A DNA stretch of 64,000 nucleotides from Sipunculus nudus (taxonomy: Eukaryota; Annelida; Sipuncula; Golfingiida; Sipunculidae): assembly GCA_026874595.1 (NCBI GenBank), contig CM049321.1:6756979-6820978 (forward strand), in the 5' to 3' direction. The translations under genes and the position numbers were made by a program. Under the pieces are notes generated by a model. That model had not been told where the DNA came from and did no database searches. It saw nothing but the letters and a program-made list of their open reading frames with translations. Shown one piece after another: positions 1-11,598 of this stretch (its first letter is position 1; the number at the start of each line of letters is the position of its first letter).

Positions 1-1359
1 GACTTGACATATGGGGGTGTTAAGGGAAATACAGTTAATGCTATCTTTGGATTCCATTAACATAGAGGACCAAGATTTCTCTCACACACGGAGGAAAAAA
101 TCCATTAATAAACATTTTAAATTTTCGCAGCATAGTTTCTTTCATGTCGACGTTACAAGTAAACATTATATACGTTTACCTCCAAAACTGACACAAATGT
201 GGGCGTCTTATGTTCCAATTATACCAAATTACATGGATGTACCTTGTCTCAAGTTCTCGCCAAATAACAAACTAAAATATCTAGATGTGTCCAGAAATTC
301 ATTTATCCCTTGGATGAACCGGGACATATTCACAAATTTTACCGGGCTCGTCTTTCTGAGCTTATTTCAGTGTGGCTTAAAGTCTGTGAACTTCAGTGTC
401 GGTAATCTTAAACATCTCAAATTGTTGGATCTGAGTCAAAACAGTATTGTTACCTTAAATGATTCTGTTATCAGAGACTGGAATAAATTTAGCCCAATCG
501 GAAACCTAACAATTACCACGTCAGGGAACCCTCTCCAGTGTCCATGCAGTGACCTTGACAAGGTCAGAAGAATACAAAGCTTGCCTGTTCGGCTTATTGG
601 CTTCAAATGTCGTATCAAAGAAGCTTCAGGACAGAGGGATATATACACCATAAATGTTGGCCAAATGTATGCTGAATGTGGCGGTGGTTTTGACAGAAAA
701 AGAGTTTTCAAGCTGTTTATAACATATTCAATTGCACTTATTTTTCAACGGACAATTTCTTTTATTTATCGCTACTGATGGCGTTTGTTATATATCAGGT
801 ACTTTGCGAGAGAGCTGACGAGATTTCGGGCGGATCAAAGAAACGGAAATAATTATATGTTTGACGCTTTTCTGTGTTACAATACAAATGATTACTGGTT
901 TATCGAGTTAGCTATACAGGACCTTGAAGAACGATATGGGTACCATGTTTGTGTTCACGAAAGAAATATTGCTGTCGGAATAAATGTCGATGAAAACATC
1001 TCGGCGCTTTTCGCTGCAGCAGGAGTTCTTTGTTGGTAATATCAAGAAACGCCCTGAAGAGTAGGCATTTCCAAACAGAGCTTCACTTTGCCAAGGAACA
1101 GCACAGATTACGACACGCTAAGGTTATTTGTGTATTACTCAATGATCCAGAAAAAAACTTCAGGCAGGTAGATCGGCAACTCGACAAGACATACCTTTCA
1201 TGGCCTAAAACAACAGAACAACAGGTGTTCTGGTTTCGTCTTCGACGTGCACTCGGACCTCCTGCTCCACAAAATAAGAATTGTAGGCTAATGAGAACTA
1301 ACCTGTTCAACCACAGAGAAATGTGCGGAAATGCCAGTGTTTCCATTCGCATCGAATAA
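1..1359 (+). pseudogene. Toll-like receptor, 3' part, interrupted by a stop codon and a frameshift
   Basis: This is the C-terminal half of a Toll-like receptor, a membrane sensor of innate immunity. From position 11 the reading frame shows leucine-rich repeats (LKYLDVSRNSF and LKLLDLSQNSI, residues about 88-145), then an LRR C-terminal cap with Cys177, Cys179, Cys200 and Cys223 (CPC start typical of TLRs), then a hydrophobic segment (about 232-254). TGA at 776-778 stops the frame, but the same frame continues with a juxtamembrane stretch and a TIR domain: box 1 FDAFLCY from 860, box 2 region RNIAVG, then a one-base-type shift near 1022-1030 into the frame LVISRNALKSRHF, ending with the FW box 3 (FWFRLRRALG) and stop at 1359. 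The BB-loop Pro of the usual RDxxPG motif is absent. The 5' end lies outside the window, so ATG 11 is probably not the real start. Two lesions indicate a pseudogene; base errors in the assembly are the alternative. Confidence 0.85.
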
Positions 1360-2211
1360 CGTTTTGAAACGTTTAAAGAGTTTGAGTAAAATTGGATTTA
1401 AGAAATTTTTGTTTTTGTTGTAATTAAGTGACCAAGTTGTTTAAATAATTAAAACTAAGAGGCGTTGTACCCCAGGTTATTTTTGTAAGAATGTAAATTA
1501 AGGATACAGTTCAAAGGGCATATTTTGTCCATAAATGGAAGAAAAATTAAGAGATTTGGCTTAGTATAACTGTGAGAGCCTCTCAATCTGAAGATCCACG
1601 CTTTCGAAATGGTATCCCGCCCTCCGATGACGAAACAATACTGTGGGATATGTCACAGTCGATTATTTGTAGTAGTCTAAAAAGTCAATAAACGCTAATT
1701 ACAGGCTGGGATATCGGATACATAATGGTTATACTCGGTCACTTGGGTAATTGACTGTTTGGCTAGATCCATGTATTATCAAAAAACCCATGTATATAAT
1801 TATACGCATAGCTTAAGCGCAAATCTTATGAAAAACGATGTTGGTTGTCGTTGACAAATACTAATCTAACAAACTATAGTAAGCATTACTTAGCATTTGG
1901 ACAGCCTTTATGTACAAGATCTTTTGATAGCGAGGCAACTGATGGTTGCTGGGAAGAATGTGACTGTGTAAACAGAAGCTGCTGTACAGACCAAGCTTAA
2001 CCACGACTTGACTAATATTTGATTTCTATATTTAATCAGGTAAATATTAAAAAAATACCAGAGTTCAGTGTCAGACTATGCATATATATACTTTACATAT
2101 AGCTATGCTTCAGATGATGGTCATCTACCTGTAAAGGCCTAGCTTAACCACAAAGGTGATTATTAAAGGTTAGATGCTGTATAATACTTAAACAAAATAT
2201 TCTCCAGCCAA
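1360..2211. other. non-coding 3' flank of the TLR relic
   Basis: AT-rich sequence between the TIR stop codon and the 3' end of the LINE. I see no convincing open frame and no repeat beyond its membership in the tandem duplication (counterpart 10747-11598). It may hold the old 3' UTR. Confidence 0.6.
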
Positions 2212-5200
2212 ACATAATAATAATAACAATAATAGTTTATTAAGCCTTCAGAGGAAGAGTACATGAACATAAAACACAATAAAATATAAATATAAAGTAA
2301 TAAGAACACTAAAACCACAGATAAGACACCGTATTATACATAAAACCAATATATTAAAATGGTGTCAGAAGCATATTTAAGATATATTTATTATAAGGGG
2401 CGTGACTGACCAATAACTGCCGGACGGTATCTGACATTCCATCACTGACATCATATTTCAATTCCTTTATTACTCTTTGCTTGTACCCCTTATCAAACAT
2501 ATATTTGAGAAAACTTAAGCCATATTTCAAACACATTTCTTTTGATCTTGCAATGAGATCCGAATGACCACTAAGTTTGCCACAAGCATGCATATTCAGT
2601 AAATATGTATAAAAAGGCCTTGCGCGAGAGTTATTACTAAAGATGGCGCATGTTAAATCAAGACCATTCAATTCAACTGTTTTTTGTATCCTACATACAT
2701 TCAGTGCTTTCAAAATGGGAGAACTTTTGCAATATTTATGTAAACCAATACCAACCTTTACTTGTTGTGACAGTAACTTCTCCATTTTTGTTAAAGATTG
2801 TTTACTGACATATATGGCACTGGTGCCATATGTCAACACAGGTCTAATAGCTGTTTTCCACACATATGATAAAGAATCAACATCGCTTATAAAGTTTGAG
2901 AAACCAGCTCCTTGAAGAGAATAAAATGCCCTCCTGCATGCATTTATGCGGTCATCAATATGCTCCTTATGATTAGAATTTGACAAAGTAACACCAAGAT
3001 ATCTCACACTTTTGCATTTAGTCAGCTTAACACCATCAAGTCGCCATTCAGGGTGAGGTTCTAGTGTACACTGCCCAAAAACGACACACTCGGTTTTCTG
3101 TGGATTAAGCCTAAGACCATGTTGTGTTATATACGCATCAGCTAAATCAATCATCTTTTGTAAACCAGAGACAGTCAAACTTGCTAACATGAGATCGTCA
3201 GCATAACAGAATACATTGTAAGATACATTATTAATCTTTATGCCACCTGTAAAATTCGATAATGCGTTGATCAAGTCTTGATAGAATAAATTAAAGAGAA
3301 AAGGGAGGTTAGTCCTCCCTGACTTGTGCCCTTGGTAATTTTTATTGCCTCAGCTGTGAACCCCATTTAATTTGAACTGTTATTGATTTATACCAGTTCA
3401 CAATCAGTACCCAGCAGTGATAAGGTATAACATTCATAGCTTTCTTAAACAAAATAGCATGTGGTACAGCATCAAAGGCACCCTCTGCATCTAATGAACA
3501 TTTATAGACGGGAAAACCACGCTTGGAACAATACCTTATGACATCATTAGCTAGGGAAGAGGCCATATTCGTACCTCTCCCTGCAACGAATCCGAATTGC
3601 AAATCACTAAATTTATGAAGATCAGATACATCCAGTATATATAATTCCATAATTTTTTATATCGTCCATGAGATTTAAATAAGTCGATAATTTCTTGGTA
3701 TAGTAGGATCTACAGTTGTTTTTTAAGTAAAGGTAACAATAACCCTTGATAAAAACAACCTGGCACAACGCTATATCTGATACTCAGAGTAAACATTGTA
3801 CTGAGATAATTAATAATCCTAGATTTAATAGCATGTTTAAAATGTTCAGATACAATACCATCCCTACCTGGCGAGCATCTAGATTTAAGTTTTTTAATGT
3901 AACTAATAATCATAGATTCAGTTATAACTTTTTCAGAACAAATGAAAGAAGTAAGATGGTCATATTTTGCTTTAACGTCAGTGTGAGCATTCAAGATTAC
4001 AGGATTATAAACATCAGAATCGGCGAACTTTTCAGTATAATGCTCCGTCAATTTAGATATATCAATGTTATCATACGAGGCTTGTTCCATTTTTGTCCGC
4101 CTTATCAAATTCCAAAATTTCTTCATATTTCTACTCGTATACAGATTATTTAACTTCATCGATAATTTGTTCATATGATTATTCATAGCTTGGTTACAGG
4201 CTGAACGATACATTTTCTTAGCTGCTATATAACATGCATATACATGGCCCTCGCGTGGCCTATCGCATGATTTCCATATACCATACCAGAAGCGTTGTTT
4301 ATCACGTGTAATCAAGCAATCATGATTCCACCAGCTATTTGGCTTAAACCGACCCTTGTACCTAGAATGTTTATCATTTATGACCTTAGTACAGGCATTA
4401 TGCATCGTCTTATTCATGTCATCACACATTGTATTAACCACAGAATAAGCCTCATCTCTGGATTTCACGTTTTTCAGGTTTACTGCGGGTAATAGGTTAG
4501 CAGTTTCCTTAATATAACGGTGATAAGAATTACATACTTTAGTATTCGACCAATTTAGTCCGGGGTATTGCAGAATATGATTGTACACATTACATTTCTT
4601 AGTAGCAGATACAGGCAGTGAAACAGTCGTGTTCAGGGAAAGGTGATCACTATCATTGGTTGGCATATTCGACAATATTGAGCAATTACTGATTAGATCG
4701 TCAGAGAAACTAGAATAAAACACGTGGTCAACATATGATGTGTAAGATAGTCATACATCTTGACTGAAACAGAAGTTTGCAACTTTGAAATCATTACTTT
4801 ATAAAAAATCATACAACATAAAACTATGTATGTTAAATGGATGAGACCTGTACCAATATCTTGACAAATCAGCCTGGCGTGGCAGGTTAGCATTCATATC
4901 ACCAACTATCATTATGGGTGAGGGCTCCATGCTATCAATGGCTGACTGTAAGATGTCAAGAGTTTCATTGTACAGCTCAATCTGGTCAGTGCAACCATTA
5001 TAATAAGGCATATAAACACCAAAATACAGTTAATATAGTTTTGTTCCCAGACACAATCTGTACTCCTGTGACTCCATCAGACTTAACTATAATAGGTTTA
5101 TACACAATGTGTTCACGTTTCTTGGCAATGAACCCGATACCTCCGTATGGACGTCCAATCAAAGGTCTTTCTACATCAATACTGGATTTCATATGTGTCC

Positions 5201-5393
5201 AAAGATGCTCAATGCAATAGGTTTGTTTATATGATGCTAGTTCATGTGGACTGAGCCAGTGTTCGCATAGAAACAGCAAGTCACACGTTCCTTTAAGTAG
5301 ACTCTATATAAGTCCATAAGAGGATTTCATGTTTTGGCAGTTAAAAGGACATATATTAAAATTAAAATTGTTATAATTAATTTCTTGTGACAT
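2212..5393 (-). mobile_element. APE-type non-LTR retrotransposon (LINE), decayed, copy 1
   Basis: Read on the minus strand, this is one long ORF2-like region encoding an apurinic-type endonuclease followed by a reverse transcriptase, broken into several frames. The likely start is ATG at 5393-5391 (protein begins MSQEINYNN). Endonuclease pieces: LFLCEHWLSPHEL (about 5279), GDMNANLP (about 4890) and SDHLSLN (about 4640). Reverse-transcriptase pieces: SPGRDGIVSEHF (about 3860), QFGFVAGRGTNMA, SLDAEGAFDAVPH (about 3490), GTSQGGLTSPF (about 3320) and the catalytic YADD (about 3205). The frame ends at 2354; a short 3' UTR ends in a TTATTA-type tail near 2212. Frame breaks lie near 5310, 5020, 4800, 3700 and 3345, so it is dead. 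No RNase H or ORF1 was recognised. Length (about 1000 codons) fits CR1/Jockey-type elements, but I do not assign a clade. Confidence 0.9.
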
Positions 5394-6809
5394 GAATTAT
5401 TTATGAGTTCTACACAACAGTACAAAGAATCTCACAATGTCAGTAGTTGCTATAAACAAGTATGTTTCCTGGACTCTGCATGTGCTTAGTTATCGTACAT
5501 TTATGTCCCGTCTCGTTTTTAGGTAGGTCATTTGATGACGAGGAAATGGCCATATGTTACTTCACTCTTCAATATTTCATCTATACATTTATATATACAA
5601 ACAGAGTAAATGAACACATAACAACATTAAAATACAGCAGAGAGTAAATGAACACAATACACTGTTATATTAATTGTTCATACTATATCGTTTTCAGTAA
5701 ATTCGTTGTGGCATATACATATTTCACGTCTCCTTATTTTCTTATTAACGAAGGCGTCAATAAACGGGGGCGGGGGTATATTTTCCCCCAATGCTGGGCA
5801 AGGGCTGGTCAATGTAATCACCCCCCCCCCCCCCCACTATTTAGATAATAATATTTACACATTGCAAATGAAATATATTAATAAATAGAATTTTAGACTT
5901 TGGTTCAATTTATGAGTTTACTATGAAATATCATATCTATACCAGGTTTAGAATTAACTTACACAGGAAACACAAAAGCTTATTTTCTAAAACCGTATAC
6001 ATGGATATAATGGTAATCTATTTGAAATGATATACAGTATATATGTCAGAAATGTGTCATACATACGCTTAAACGATATATTATGCGTGTGTGTCTGCGA
6101 GCCCCCCCCCCCGACACACATACCTATTATGTATGTGTCTCTGCGAGCCCCCCCCCCCCCCCCCACACACACACACATCCAGCCTAGAAGATAAATTGAC
6201 GCCACTGCTTACGTTTATATTTGGGAATATTTTGTTAAATATATTGGCAGACATGTATTTTTGAGTAATTCTTCAAAACAAGTTAAGGTGTATATATGTG
6301 GCACATTCTCGTTATATTAGCAGTTAAATGCCATTAACAGGGCTACTTAAATACAAAGAACTTTCCCCCGTCATATGTTATAATGAATCTCCATGAGCAT
6401 CGACATACAGGTTAAGAATGAAAATATTTCTTATGTTTTAATGTAAAAGCTGAATTCATGAATTTACGACCAAAAGAAGAGATAAAAACAGCTTTTTTTG
6501 CAAGTGGTCAAACGACTTTCCTCGAATCGAATAGTATATGTCGTTGTGTGGTTAATGCTCGTCACATTCCAGAGCTTAATGTAGCAACCCTGCATGCCTA
6601 GAACCACTTCATTAAAATACATGTGGCGATAATATTAATCACTGGGTGCAAAAAGGTGCTGTGTATAGTGTCATCCGATAAGGTTGCCCCTTAGAGGTGA
6701 CCTTCAAAAAGGGCTGCCCTTACCAAATGACGGACAGGGTTGCCTTTGGTTTAACGTGGTAAAGTAAAGATTTTGTGGTTCTGATTCGTATCTGAACTCA
6801 AAACACAAG
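5394..6809. other. AT-rich non-coding DNA with poly-C/CA microsatellites
   Basis: Probably includes the LINE 5' UTR. Short direct repeat 'gagtaaatgaacac' at about 5603 and 5642. Poly-C runs at 5821-5835, about 6102-6112 and about 6148-6164; the last two sit in a short direct duplication (tctgcgag-C(n)-acacac). No gene is seen. Confidence 0.6.
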
Positions 6810-7060
6810 TAAAAAACCAACAAAACACAAGTACAAAACAAAACACAAGTATACAACAAAATACAAGTTTACTACAAAACACATGTACACAACAAAACAA
6901 ATGTACACAACAAAACACCAGTAAAACAAGACAACAAAACACAAGTACACAACAAAACACAAGTACACAACAGAACACAAGTACACAACAAAACACAAGT
7001 AAAACAAGACAACAAAACACAAGTACACAACAAAATACAAGTACACAACAAAACACAAGG
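6810..7060. repeat. 18-bp minisatellite (copy 1)
   Basis: Imperfect tandem units of aacaaaacacaagtacac, with a variant containing aaaacaagac. Because 18 is a multiple of 3, both strands give repetitive open frames (LVFCCV-type on the minus strand); I regard these as products of the repeat, not a gene. Confidence 0.85.
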
Positions 7061-7214
7061 CAGTGGCTAAGCAACAGAAAATATATCAAAAGTACACTAC
7101 AAAATTCAACTCCACCTACCAAATATGGTTCCCAGCCTGTAACGCATTAGATGATTTTCACTTGTGGCACACACACTCACAAAAAGACTCTAGTTAAAAC
7201 AGAGTCGGATTAAA

Positions 7215-7455
7215 TACCTCCTGAACTGGCAATACTGGACCCCGAATGGCCCTGGGCCCCGACTGGCGGCACAGGATCCCGACTGGCGACACTGGACCCC
7301 GACTTGCGGCACAGGACTACGACTGGCGGTACTGGGCCCTACTGGCGGAACAAGACCCTGGACCCAGACTGGCGGAACTTGACAAAAATGGCAGTACTTG
7401 ACCCCGACTGGCTGCACTGGTTCCCCAACTGGCGGCTGGCTGGCTCCTGGACACG
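7215..7455. repeat. GC-richer minisatellite of about 20 bp (copy 1)
   Basis: Irregular tandem units around 'gactggcggcactggacccc', about ten to twelve copies, clearly more GC-rich than the surroundings. Open frames across it on both strands are repetitive and considered spurious. Confidence 0.75.
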
Positions 7456-8101
7456 TTCCGAAGACTCCCAAACTCTCTCCACACTAGGTTTGTGGCCCTC
7501 TTAAATACACTTCTACCCTTGAGGCTCATCTATATTCACAAGCCTAATACAAACCCTACGACTGCTTCGCTACAATGGCTAATCTAAATTCATAAGCGCG
7601 TTAAATACTAGGCCTAAATAGGCTGGAAACAGTTATGTACCTACTACATTAGCATACCTCAAAGCGGCGAACTGGGTGACCGCTCTGAATTTCCCAGTTG
7701 TCTCACAACGCAATGACCCTGACCGGCGACCCTGGCCTACTTTCAACACATGCAAAGATAGAGCTAACCCGAGAAATAAAAAAAAATGATAAAACAAAAC
7801 GACACGATTTGTTTCGTGACAAATAGAACAGTAATGCTTTTCAGTGGTAAAATATCAAATACACATACGAGCAGTAATCTTTAATCAATGGAAATATGTT
7901 AATTCGCATGGTTGTGTATAATGTGTAATTCTCCAAATAAGAGTTCAAAAAGAGAGGGAACATTTTTTTTCGAGATTCCTTTTTTCTCCTTTCTTTTTCA
8001 AGCAGCATATATGAAAGGTCAGAAACTACCATCGGCAGCGGACTTTTCTCCATACTTACTATGTTTAAACAATAGAAGAATAACACGCTTTAGTGAGCAA
8101 G
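7456..8101. other. unrecognised non-coding stretch
   Basis: No supported gene or repeat here apart from its duplicate in unit 2. Short frames on both strands at 7841-8154 look random. Confidence 0.5.
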
Positions 8102-8485
8102 TCAACTCCGTTACAACAGTTTATTTTTTAAAAAATCACAAGATAATGCGGTAAAAAAGAAAACTAAATGTGGTGCTTATGTATAATTTACAAAAGAATG
8201 ACACACAATCATCATAAACACTAGAGTTTGATATGGAAATTATTTTCCTGACATTTTTATTATTGCTCTATGAAAAGGTGACGGAGCACACAAATGTTGG
8301 ACAAATATAGTGCAATGAAGAAAACTCACTGAAGGAGACAGGTTTGCTCTATATTGCGGATCTCCTACAAATTGTCCATCATATGACAATACTTTGTAAC
8401 GTTAACTGGTGCAAAGTATGAATGAAAACTATTGAAAATAGTTTTGGGCTAAAGTTTTGCGCTTACTGGAATGTAACGGAGTTGA
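8102..8485. mobile_element. MITE-like element with 14-bp perfect TIRs (copy 1)
   Basis: TCAACTCCGTTACA at 8102-8115 is an exact inverted match of TGTAACGGAGTTGA at 8472-8485, giving a 384-bp AT-rich, non-coding element. The same termini recur outside the duplication at 19657-19670 and 21486-21499, supporting a dispersed family. No clear target-site duplication is seen. Superfamily not assigned. Confidence 0.55.
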
Positions 8486-8612
8486 TAATGCACTAAATTA
8501 TTAATATATTCTTACCTTTTAACACATTTGTACAAAAAGTAAACCGATAACTATCATGTTGTATCATGCTAAAATGGATCGAAACAAGTTACCCTCAAAG
8601 TTAAACAAACGT
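8486..8612. other. spacer
   Basis: AT-rich spacer between the MITE-like element and the 231-bp doublet; nothing recognised. Confidence 0.4.
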
Positions 8613-9070
8613 TTACCACATAACGTTTATATTTAACGCATAAAGACATTTAATGTAAACTTACTGCTACATTGAACAGCGCAACTCGGGATTGTTGCGA
8701 GAAAGAATTAGCTAAATGCCTAACAACTTGGTATTTAACAATTTAAATATAAATTCAATAAAAACAAATTTCTCCTTAAATGACAAAACGTTCTTGTGAA
8801 AGTAAAGAAATGCCAGCATTATCTTATCCAGGAAAATGCATAATTACCACATAACGTTTATATTAAACGCATAGAGACATTAAATGTAAACTTACTGCTG
8901 CATTGAACAACGCAACTCGGGATTGTTATGAGAAAGAATTCACTAAAACCTACCTATTTCGTATTTAACAATTTGAATATGAATTAAAAAAAAAAACCAA
9001 ATTTCTCCTTAAATGACAAAACGTTCTTGTGAAAGTAAAGAAATGCCAGCATTATCTTATCCAGGAAAAT
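8613..9070 (+). repeat. 231-bp direct doublet (copy 1)
   Basis: Two adjacent copies (8613-8843 and 8844-about 9070), both starting ttaccacataacgtttat and ending at atcttatccaggaaaat, differ by scattered substitutions and small indels. They are older than the 9.39-kb duplication, which carries the same differences in both units. Confidence 0.85.
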
Positions 9071-9179
9071 ATTGAAACAACTAGAATACGGGTAGTCGAC
9101 TACGTGTATCCGCCGGAATCAGAGTGGGACGGTTAAAGTGAGGCATGGATTGAGTGGCAAGGGGAATAGAGTGAGGTGT

Positions 9180-10040
9180 GTTGCATAATAGCATGGATTT
9201 CTGCAGCCGAAATGTGTATGTAGGTTGCGCCACCTACCACAAAATCCAGGAAGCTGTCCAAGTTGTATACATATGCAAAATGTTAGACAGATAAGTCAAA
9301 CCACTACTTCTATATGAGTGATTTTATCCTACAGCAGACAAAAAGAATGACACTGTGCAAAAATGGTGGCAGTTGGTGCCACCAATTTTGTGTATGGTTC
9401 AGAGCTATGTGAGATCTATACACATGCAAAATTTCAGGGGGATATGTCAAACCAGTCCTGAGATATAAGCCTGAATGTCTGCAGCGTAAACATAAATGTA
9501 GGTGGCGCCACCTGCCACAAATTGAGAAAGCTATCCAAGATGTATAAAAATGATATATAAAATATATAAAATATAGGCAGATATATCAAACCACTGCCGA
9601 GATATAAGTCATTTTATCCCACGGCAGACAAACAGACGGACGCTGCGCTGTGCAAAAATGGTTGCAGGTGGCACCATCAGTATTGCGTATGATACAGAGC
9701 TATATAAGATTTATATACACATGCAAAATTTTGGCCCGATCAGTAAAACGATTCCCGAGATATGAGCTTGGATGTCTGCAGCGTAAACGTGAATGAAGGT
9801 GGCGCCACCTGTCATAAAATCAAGAAAGCTGTCCAGGATGTATAAACCTTCAAAATTTCAGGTGTATAAGTCAAACCACATCAGTGATTTTATCCTAAAC
9901 CAGATGAACAGATGGACGCTGTGCAAAAACGTTTTCAAGTGGCGCCACCATTTTTAGCGTATGTTATAAAGGTTTCCAAGGGCTACATTTGTGCAAAAAT
10001 TTTAGCCTGATCCGTCAAACAGTTCCCGAATTATAAGGGT
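9180..10040 (+). repeat. degenerate array of about 290-300-bp units with GGTGGCGCCACC cores (copy 1)
   Basis: About three diverged units, each with 'tgtctgcagcgtaaac', a GGTGGCGCCACCT-type palindrome (about 9225, 9500, 9799 and 9940), 'agtcaaaccac', 'gattttatcc' and 'gctgtgcaaaaa'. Non-coding, probably transposable-element derived. Confidence 0.7.
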
Positions 10041-10241
10041 TTATGTGTGGAAACAGACGCCCAAATGGACGCTGGAAAGAGAGGAATGGTCAGAGGTCGA
10101 CCAAAAATTAGGGTACAGCAGTTCACATGTGACCCGATTATAATTCCGAATTTCAAAAATTTCCGCCCAGTTGTTACGGAGTTCTCCGGAAACCTAAGCG
10201 GTGGCGGAGATTTCGGGCGGATCAAAGAAACGGAAATAATT

Positions 10242-10746
10242 ATATGTTTGACGCTTTTCTGTGTTACAATACAAATGATTACTGGTTTATCGAGTTAGCT
10301 ATACAGGACCTTGAAGAACGATATGGGTACCATGTTTGTGTTCACGAAAGAAATATTGCTGTCGGAATAAATGTCGATGAAAACATCTCGGCGCTTTTCG
10401 CTGCAGCAGGAGTTCTTTGTTGGTAATATCAAGAAACGCCCTGAAGAGTAGGCATTTCCAAACAGAGCTTCACTTTGCCAAGGAACAGCACAGATTACGA
10501 CACGCTAAGGTTATTTGTGTATTACTCAATGATCCAGAAAAAAACTTCAGGCAGGTAGATCGGCAACTCGACAAGACATACCTTTCATGGCCTAAAACAA
10601 CAGAACAACAGGTGTTCTGGTTTCGTCTTCGACGTGCACTCGGACCTCCTGCTCCACAAAATAAGAATTGTAGGCTAATGAGAACTAACCTGTTCAACCA
10701 CAGAGAAATGTGCGGAAATGCCAGTGTTTCCATTCGCATCGAATAA
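10242..10746 (+). pseudogene. TIR domain fragment of the TLR, copy 2
   Basis: Second copy of the TIR half, with the same frameshift near 10410-10417 as copy 1. It starts at box 1 (FDAFLCY from about 10247) and ends with the FW box 3 and stop at 10746. LRR and membrane parts are not duplicated; upstream lies the end of the 300-bp repeat array, in another frame. It cannot encode a receptor. Since both copies share the frameshift, that lesion predates the duplication (or was copied by an assembly error). Confidence 0.85.
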
Positions 10747-11598
10747 CGTTTTGAAACGTTTAAAGAGTTTGAGTAAAATTGGATTTAAGAAATTTTTGTT
10801 TTTGTTGTAATTAAGTGACCAAGTTGTTTAAATAATTAAAACTAAGAGGCGTTGTACCCCAGGTTATTTTTGTAAGAATGTAAATTAAGGATACAGTTCA
10901 AAGGGCATATTTTGTCCATAAATGGAAGAAAAATTAAGAGATTTGGCTTAGTATAACTGTGAGAGCCTCTCAATCTGAAGATCCACGCTTTCGAAATGGT
11001 ATCCCGCCCTCCGATGACGAAACAATACTGTGGGATATGTCACAGTCGATTATTTGTAGTAGTCTAAAAAGTCAATAAACGCTTATTACAGGCTGGGATA
11101 TCGGATACATAATGGTTATACTCGGTCACTTGGGTAATTGACTGTTTGGCTAGATCCATGTATTATCAAAAAACCCATGTATATAATTATACGCATAGCT
11201 TAAGCGCAAATCTTATGAAAAACGATGTTGGTTGTCGTTGACAAATACTAATCTAACAAACTATAGTAAGCATTACTTAGCATTTGGACAGCCTTTATGT
11301 ACAAGATCTTTTGATAGCGAGGCAACTGATGGTTGCTGGGAAGAATGTGACTGTGTAAACAGAAGCTGCTGTACAGACCAAGCTTAACCACGACTTGACT
11401 AATATTTGATTTCTATATTTAATCAGGTAAATATTAAAAAAATACCAGAGTTCAGTGTCAGACTATGCATATATATACTTTACATATAGCTATGCTTCAG
11501 ATGATGGTCATCTACCTGTAAAGGCCTAGCTTAACCACAAAGGTGATTATTAAAGGTTAGATGCTGTATAATACTTAAACAAAATATTCTCCAGCCAA
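10747..11598. other. non-coding flank (copy of 1360-2211)
   Basis: Duplicate of the TLR 3' flank, with one substitution noticed at about 11084. No gene seen. Confidence 0.6.

Larger units (their letters stand above)
820..10206 (+). repeat. tandem segmental duplication, unit 1 (about 9.39 kb)
   Basis: The sequence from 820 (gagatttcgggcgg) is repeated from 10207 with an offset of 9387, changing to 9388 after small poly-C length differences near 5.8-6.2 kb. Only a handful of substitutions were noticed by eye (about 1697, 4138, 4644 and 10193, versus unit 2). The left breakpoint lies just upstream of the TIR domain. Unit 1 joins unit 2 directly after 'agcggtggcg'. Near-identity means either a very recent duplication or an assembly duplication. 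Confidence 0.95.

Noticed and set aside
2643-5220. Plus-strand frames opposite the LINE (90, 135, 65 and 100 codons) and their copies
   Set aside because: Shadows of the minus-strand endonuclease/reverse-transcriptase reading frames.
6751-7122. Open frames of 86-123 codons across the 18-bp repeat (LVFCCV-rich), and their copies at 16139-16510
   Set aside because: They are translations of a minisatellite whose period is divisible by three; composition is that of the repeat and no start context, domain or splice signal supports a gene.
7190-7529. Open frames on both strands over the GC-richer minisatellite and their copies at 16578-16917
   Set aside because: Overlapping opposite-strand frames explained by tandem units; no recognisable protein.
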